From NCBI GenBank assembly GCA_017470325.1, contig JAFUES010000023.1, positions 62,001-126,000 of the forward strand: a stretch of 64,000 bases of DNA. The letters are read 5' to 3'. The notes beneath the pieces were generated by a model that ran no database searches, was not told the DNA's origin, and was given only the letters and a program-made list of their open reading frames with translations. This document shows, piece by piece, positions 62,213-64,000 of this stretch. This DNA comes from Oscillospiraceae bacterium. Lineage in GTDB: Bacteria; Bacillota_A; Clostridia; Oscillospirales; Oscillospiraceae. Numbering within the stretch: position 1 is the first letter of the stretch; every line of letters begins with the position of its first letter. The translations under genes were made by a program, and so were the position numbers.

Positions 62213-62893
62213 TCAGAGCCGGACCTCCACGGGAGCGCAGACACGAAGACTGTCCGGTGTGACCGCGCAGTCCAGCGCCAGGATGCGTACACCCGCCTCC
62301 CTGGCTTCACAGAGCGCCTGGGCAAATTCCGGGTGGGTGGCTCGGTTGGGCTCGAAGTACCGCACATCCCGCATCTGTACGATAAAGACGACCCAGGCCT
62401 CCAGTCCCTCGTGGACGCAGTCGATCAGGCCGTGGAGATGCTTGACGCCCCGTTGGGTGGGCGCGTCGGGAAAACGGACCACGCCGTCTTCCTCCAGGGT
62501 GACGCCTTTGACCTCAGCAAAACAGATATGACCTTCCCGCCCAAAGGAGAAATCGAAACGGGAATCGCCGTGCCGCTGCTCAGCTTTGATCCAGGAGGGG
62601 ACGAAGCCCAGACCGCCGGCGGCCAGATATTCTCCAAAGACCACATTGGGCGCCGCGGCATCCATGTTGATGAGCCGACCGTTTTTCTCCACAGCGATCA
62701 GATCGTAAGCGGTTTTTCGGGCGGAGGAGTCGCTGTGCTGCACATATACGGTCGCACCGGGGACCAGAAGCTCCCGGCAGCGGCCGGTATTTTTCACATG
62801 GCAGATGGTTTCCGCTCCGTCCAGCAGCACGCGGGCGATAAAGCGGTTGGGCCGGGCGAGGAAGGTCGCCGGGCGGATCTGTTCATATTGCAT
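62213..62893 (-). CDS. sfsA: SfsA-family DNA/RNA nuclease
   Basis: A 226-residue protein with the SfsA N-terminal OB fold (ATFLARPNRFIARVLLDGAETICHVKNTGRCRELLVPGATVYV) and the nuclease-like domain (SRFDFSFGREGHICFAEVKGVTLEEDGVVRFPDAPTQRGVKHL). The PD-(D/E)xK-type Glu-Val-Lys is visible in FAEVKG. Members are described as sugar-fermentation stimulation proteins with nucleic-acid binding. Two bases separate it from the NTPase gene upstream. Confidence 0.93.
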   Translation of the reverse strand: MQYEQIRPATFLARPNRFIARVLLDGAETICHVKNTGRCRELLVPGATVYVQHSDSSARKTAYDLIAVEKNGRLINMDAAAPNVVFGEYLAAGGLGFVPSWIKAEQRHGDSRFDFSFGREGHICFAEVKGVTLEEDGVVRFPDAPTQRGVKHLHGLIDCVHEGLEAWVVFIVQMRDVRYFEPNRATHPEFAQALCEAREAGVRILALDCAVTPDSLRVCAPVEVRL

Positions 62894-62895
62894 GG

Positions 62896-63480
62896 TCAGA
62901 CTGCGTACTGCTCGACCCAGGCCTTTACTGCCGCTGCAGCGTCGGCGTCGTCGGGCGACCTCATTTCCAGCACCAGCGTGTCCGCATCGTCGGCCAGGGC
63001 CTGGTGCAGGCGGTCACAGTGAAGGGTAAAGCGCTCTCCGATCCCCAGATACTGCCGGAACAGCTCGGCCTCTTCCTTGGTCTTCAAAGCGCCCAGGATG
63101 GGCACGTCCGTGTTCAGCAGGTCCTCCAGGGCCTGCCGAAATTGTGGGATGATCAGCTCAAAACCGCCGATCTCATCCAGTACGGCAAAGGGATAGTAGG
63201 CGGCCTCGTTCAGCAGCCTGACGCCGTAATTGCGGTACACCTCATTGTCAGTTTTGGGGCCCTGATCCAGAAAATACAGGAAACGCTGGACCTCCAGTCC
63301 TTCGTAACCTGCCAGGGCCGCAGGGGGAAGAAGATCATAGCCCAGCATGGCGCCGTCGTCAGAGAGGGCCTGCCGGGTCACGAGCCCCCCGGCGTAACTC
63401 ATTTGATCTCCCAGTTCCTTCCGGATCAGGCTGGATTTGCCGCTTCCCGTGGGGCCTGTCAGAAAAAGCCGCTTTTGCAT
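62896..63480 (-). CDS. Nucleoside-triphosphatase, THEP1/NTPase_1-like
   Basis: A 194-residue P-loop NTPase. Walker A is LFLTGPTGSGKSSLIRKEL at residues about 5-23, and a Walker B-like FAVLDEIGGFELI follows. Its size and layout fit the THEP1 family, which hydrolyses nucleoside triphosphates and may act on nucleic acids. It is the first gene of a two-gene unit with sfsA. ATG 63480 has GGGAG nine bases upstream. Confidence 0.78.
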   Translation of the reverse strand: MQKRLFLTGPTGSGKSSLIRKELGDQMSYAGGLVTRQALSDDGAMLGYDLLPPAALAGYEGLEVQRFLYFLDQGPKTDNEVYRNYGVRLLNEAAYYPFAVLDEIGGFELIIPQFRQALEDLLNTDVPILGALKTKEEAELFRQYLGIGERFTLHCDRLHQALADDADTLVLEMRSPDDADAAAAVKAWVEQYAV

Positions 63481-63508
63481 CGTTATACTCCCATACATGT
63501 TTTTCCAC

Positions 63509-63537
63509 ATTATAAACGGCTGTCCGATCTCCGTCAA
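63509..63537 (-). promoter_or_regulatory. Promoter of the NTPase-sfsA unit
   Basis: On the minus strand TTGACG (63532-63537) and TATAAT (63509-63514) are 17 bp apart. Confidence 0.75.
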
Positions 63538-63612
63538 GCGCACTGGGGTCTGGCAATCCACAGACTTCTGTGATATGCTGTGTCCAGAAAAAACGGAAAA
63601 GGAGAACAGCCC

Positions 63613-64000
63613 ATGGAGATCTACACCAAGGCAAGCCGCTCCGATGCGGTGAGCGAGCGGGAAAAGAAGAACCGCCAGGTGGCCTATCAGGCGGCGTTGG
63701 AAGGAGTCGTTCTGCTGAAGAACGAGGGGGCGCTGCCTTTCAAAACCAAGAGGATAGCCCTGTACGGCGCGGGCGCGGCCAAGACCGTCAAGGGCGGTAC
63801 CGGCTCCGGCGAAGTGAACGAGCGCTACAGTGTCAGTGTCCTGGAGGGGCTGAAGGACCGGGGCTTTCAGGTGACTACCGACCGCTGGCTGCGGGATTAC
63901 GAGGAAGAATACGCCCGGCAACTGGCGGCGTATGAGAAGGAACGCAGGCAGTTTTATAAACGGATCGGCGAAAAATCGATCATCGATCTGATGATGACCA
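63613..64000 (+). CDS. Glycoside hydrolase family 3, permuted domain order, 3' end outside window
   Basis: The frame is open from ATG 63613 to the window edge (129 codons), with AAGGAGAAC upstream. The product starts MEIYTKASRSDAVSEREKKN and soon reads ALEGVVLLKNEGALPF, which in ordinary GH3 enzymes begins the second domain. IALYGAGAAKTVKGGTGSGEVNER, a GH3 C-domain motif, follows. The usual C-terminal domain therefore comes first, as in the permuted beta-glucosidases of gut Clostridia. The enzyme should release glucose or a related sugar from beta-linked oligosaccharides. Active-site residues lie in the missing part. Confidence 0.82.
   Translation, partial: MEIYTKASRSDAVSEREKKNRQVAYQAALEGVVLLKNEGALPFKTKRIALYGAGAAKTVKGGTGSGEVNERYSVSVLEGLKDRGFQVTTDRWLRDYEEEYARQLAAYEKERRQFYKRIGEKSIIDLMMT

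Overview
The window looks like chromosomal DNA of a GC-rich, Gram-positive, spore-forming Clostridia, most like the Oscillospiraceae. The support is: strong AGGAGG-type ribosome binding sites; many sigma-A promoters with near-consensus boxes 17 bp apart; spoVAD-spoVAE; a class B sortase next to a cell-wall-anchored protein; a YerC-type TrpR-like protein; and gene orders such as rnc-radical SAM-smc-ftsY and yhbY-nadD/yqeK-rsfS. No rRNA or CRISPR was seen. The taxon is inference.

Layout. 1-9.8 kb: the 3' part of an RsuA-type pseudouridine synthase, a CdaR/PucR-type regulator, then a cell-division and wall-remodelling cluster (ftsE, ftsX, two M23 peptidases with coiled coils, an S41/CtpB-like protein that has lost its catalytic Ser and Lys), then greA-lysS. 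9.8-13.9 kb: an AT-richer foreign island with an aberrant tyrosine recombinase, a hairpin-rich intergenic region and a two-domain HUH plus SF3-helicase Rep (CRESS-like plasmid type). The Rep frame runs out of phase into a 5'-truncated leucine-rich-repeat gene. 14-20.5 kb: VOC protein, DUF218 protein, metallo-beta-lactamase-fold protein, ABC exporter, mgtE with a small leader ORF. 20.5-37.4 kb: a dense housekeeping run (RNA methylase, dprA, topA, trmFO, plsX, rnc, radical SAM, a short smc, ftsY, yhbY, a nadD-yqeK fusion, rsfS, leuS, rpsU). 37.4-45 kb, mostly minus strand: a sortase-anchored repeat protein and its class B sortase, a DMT transporter, four tRNAs (Val, Phe, Gly, Cys), hslO, a methyltransferase, yerC. 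45.2-53.9 kb: nfeD-SPFH pair, hexokinase, spoVAD-spoVAE, the potABCD polyamine transporter preceded by a promoter-structured RNA-terminator module. 53.9-64 kb: truA, a DUF4914 protein, a D-Ala-D-Ala ligase family gene, a zinc-ribbon membrane protein-DUF5685-DnaJ trio, a P-loop ATPase, a HAD phosphatase, a CsoR-type metal sensor, sfsA, a THEP1-like NTPase and the start of a GH3 glycosidase cut by the window edge.

Points most worth a second look: the integrated Rep/recombinase element and its junction; the S41 pseudoprotease beside ftsEX; the potA-leader RNA; the mgtE leader ORF; the tandem-repeat operator before the sortase substrate; and the shortened SMC arms. All family calls come from reading motifs, with no database search.
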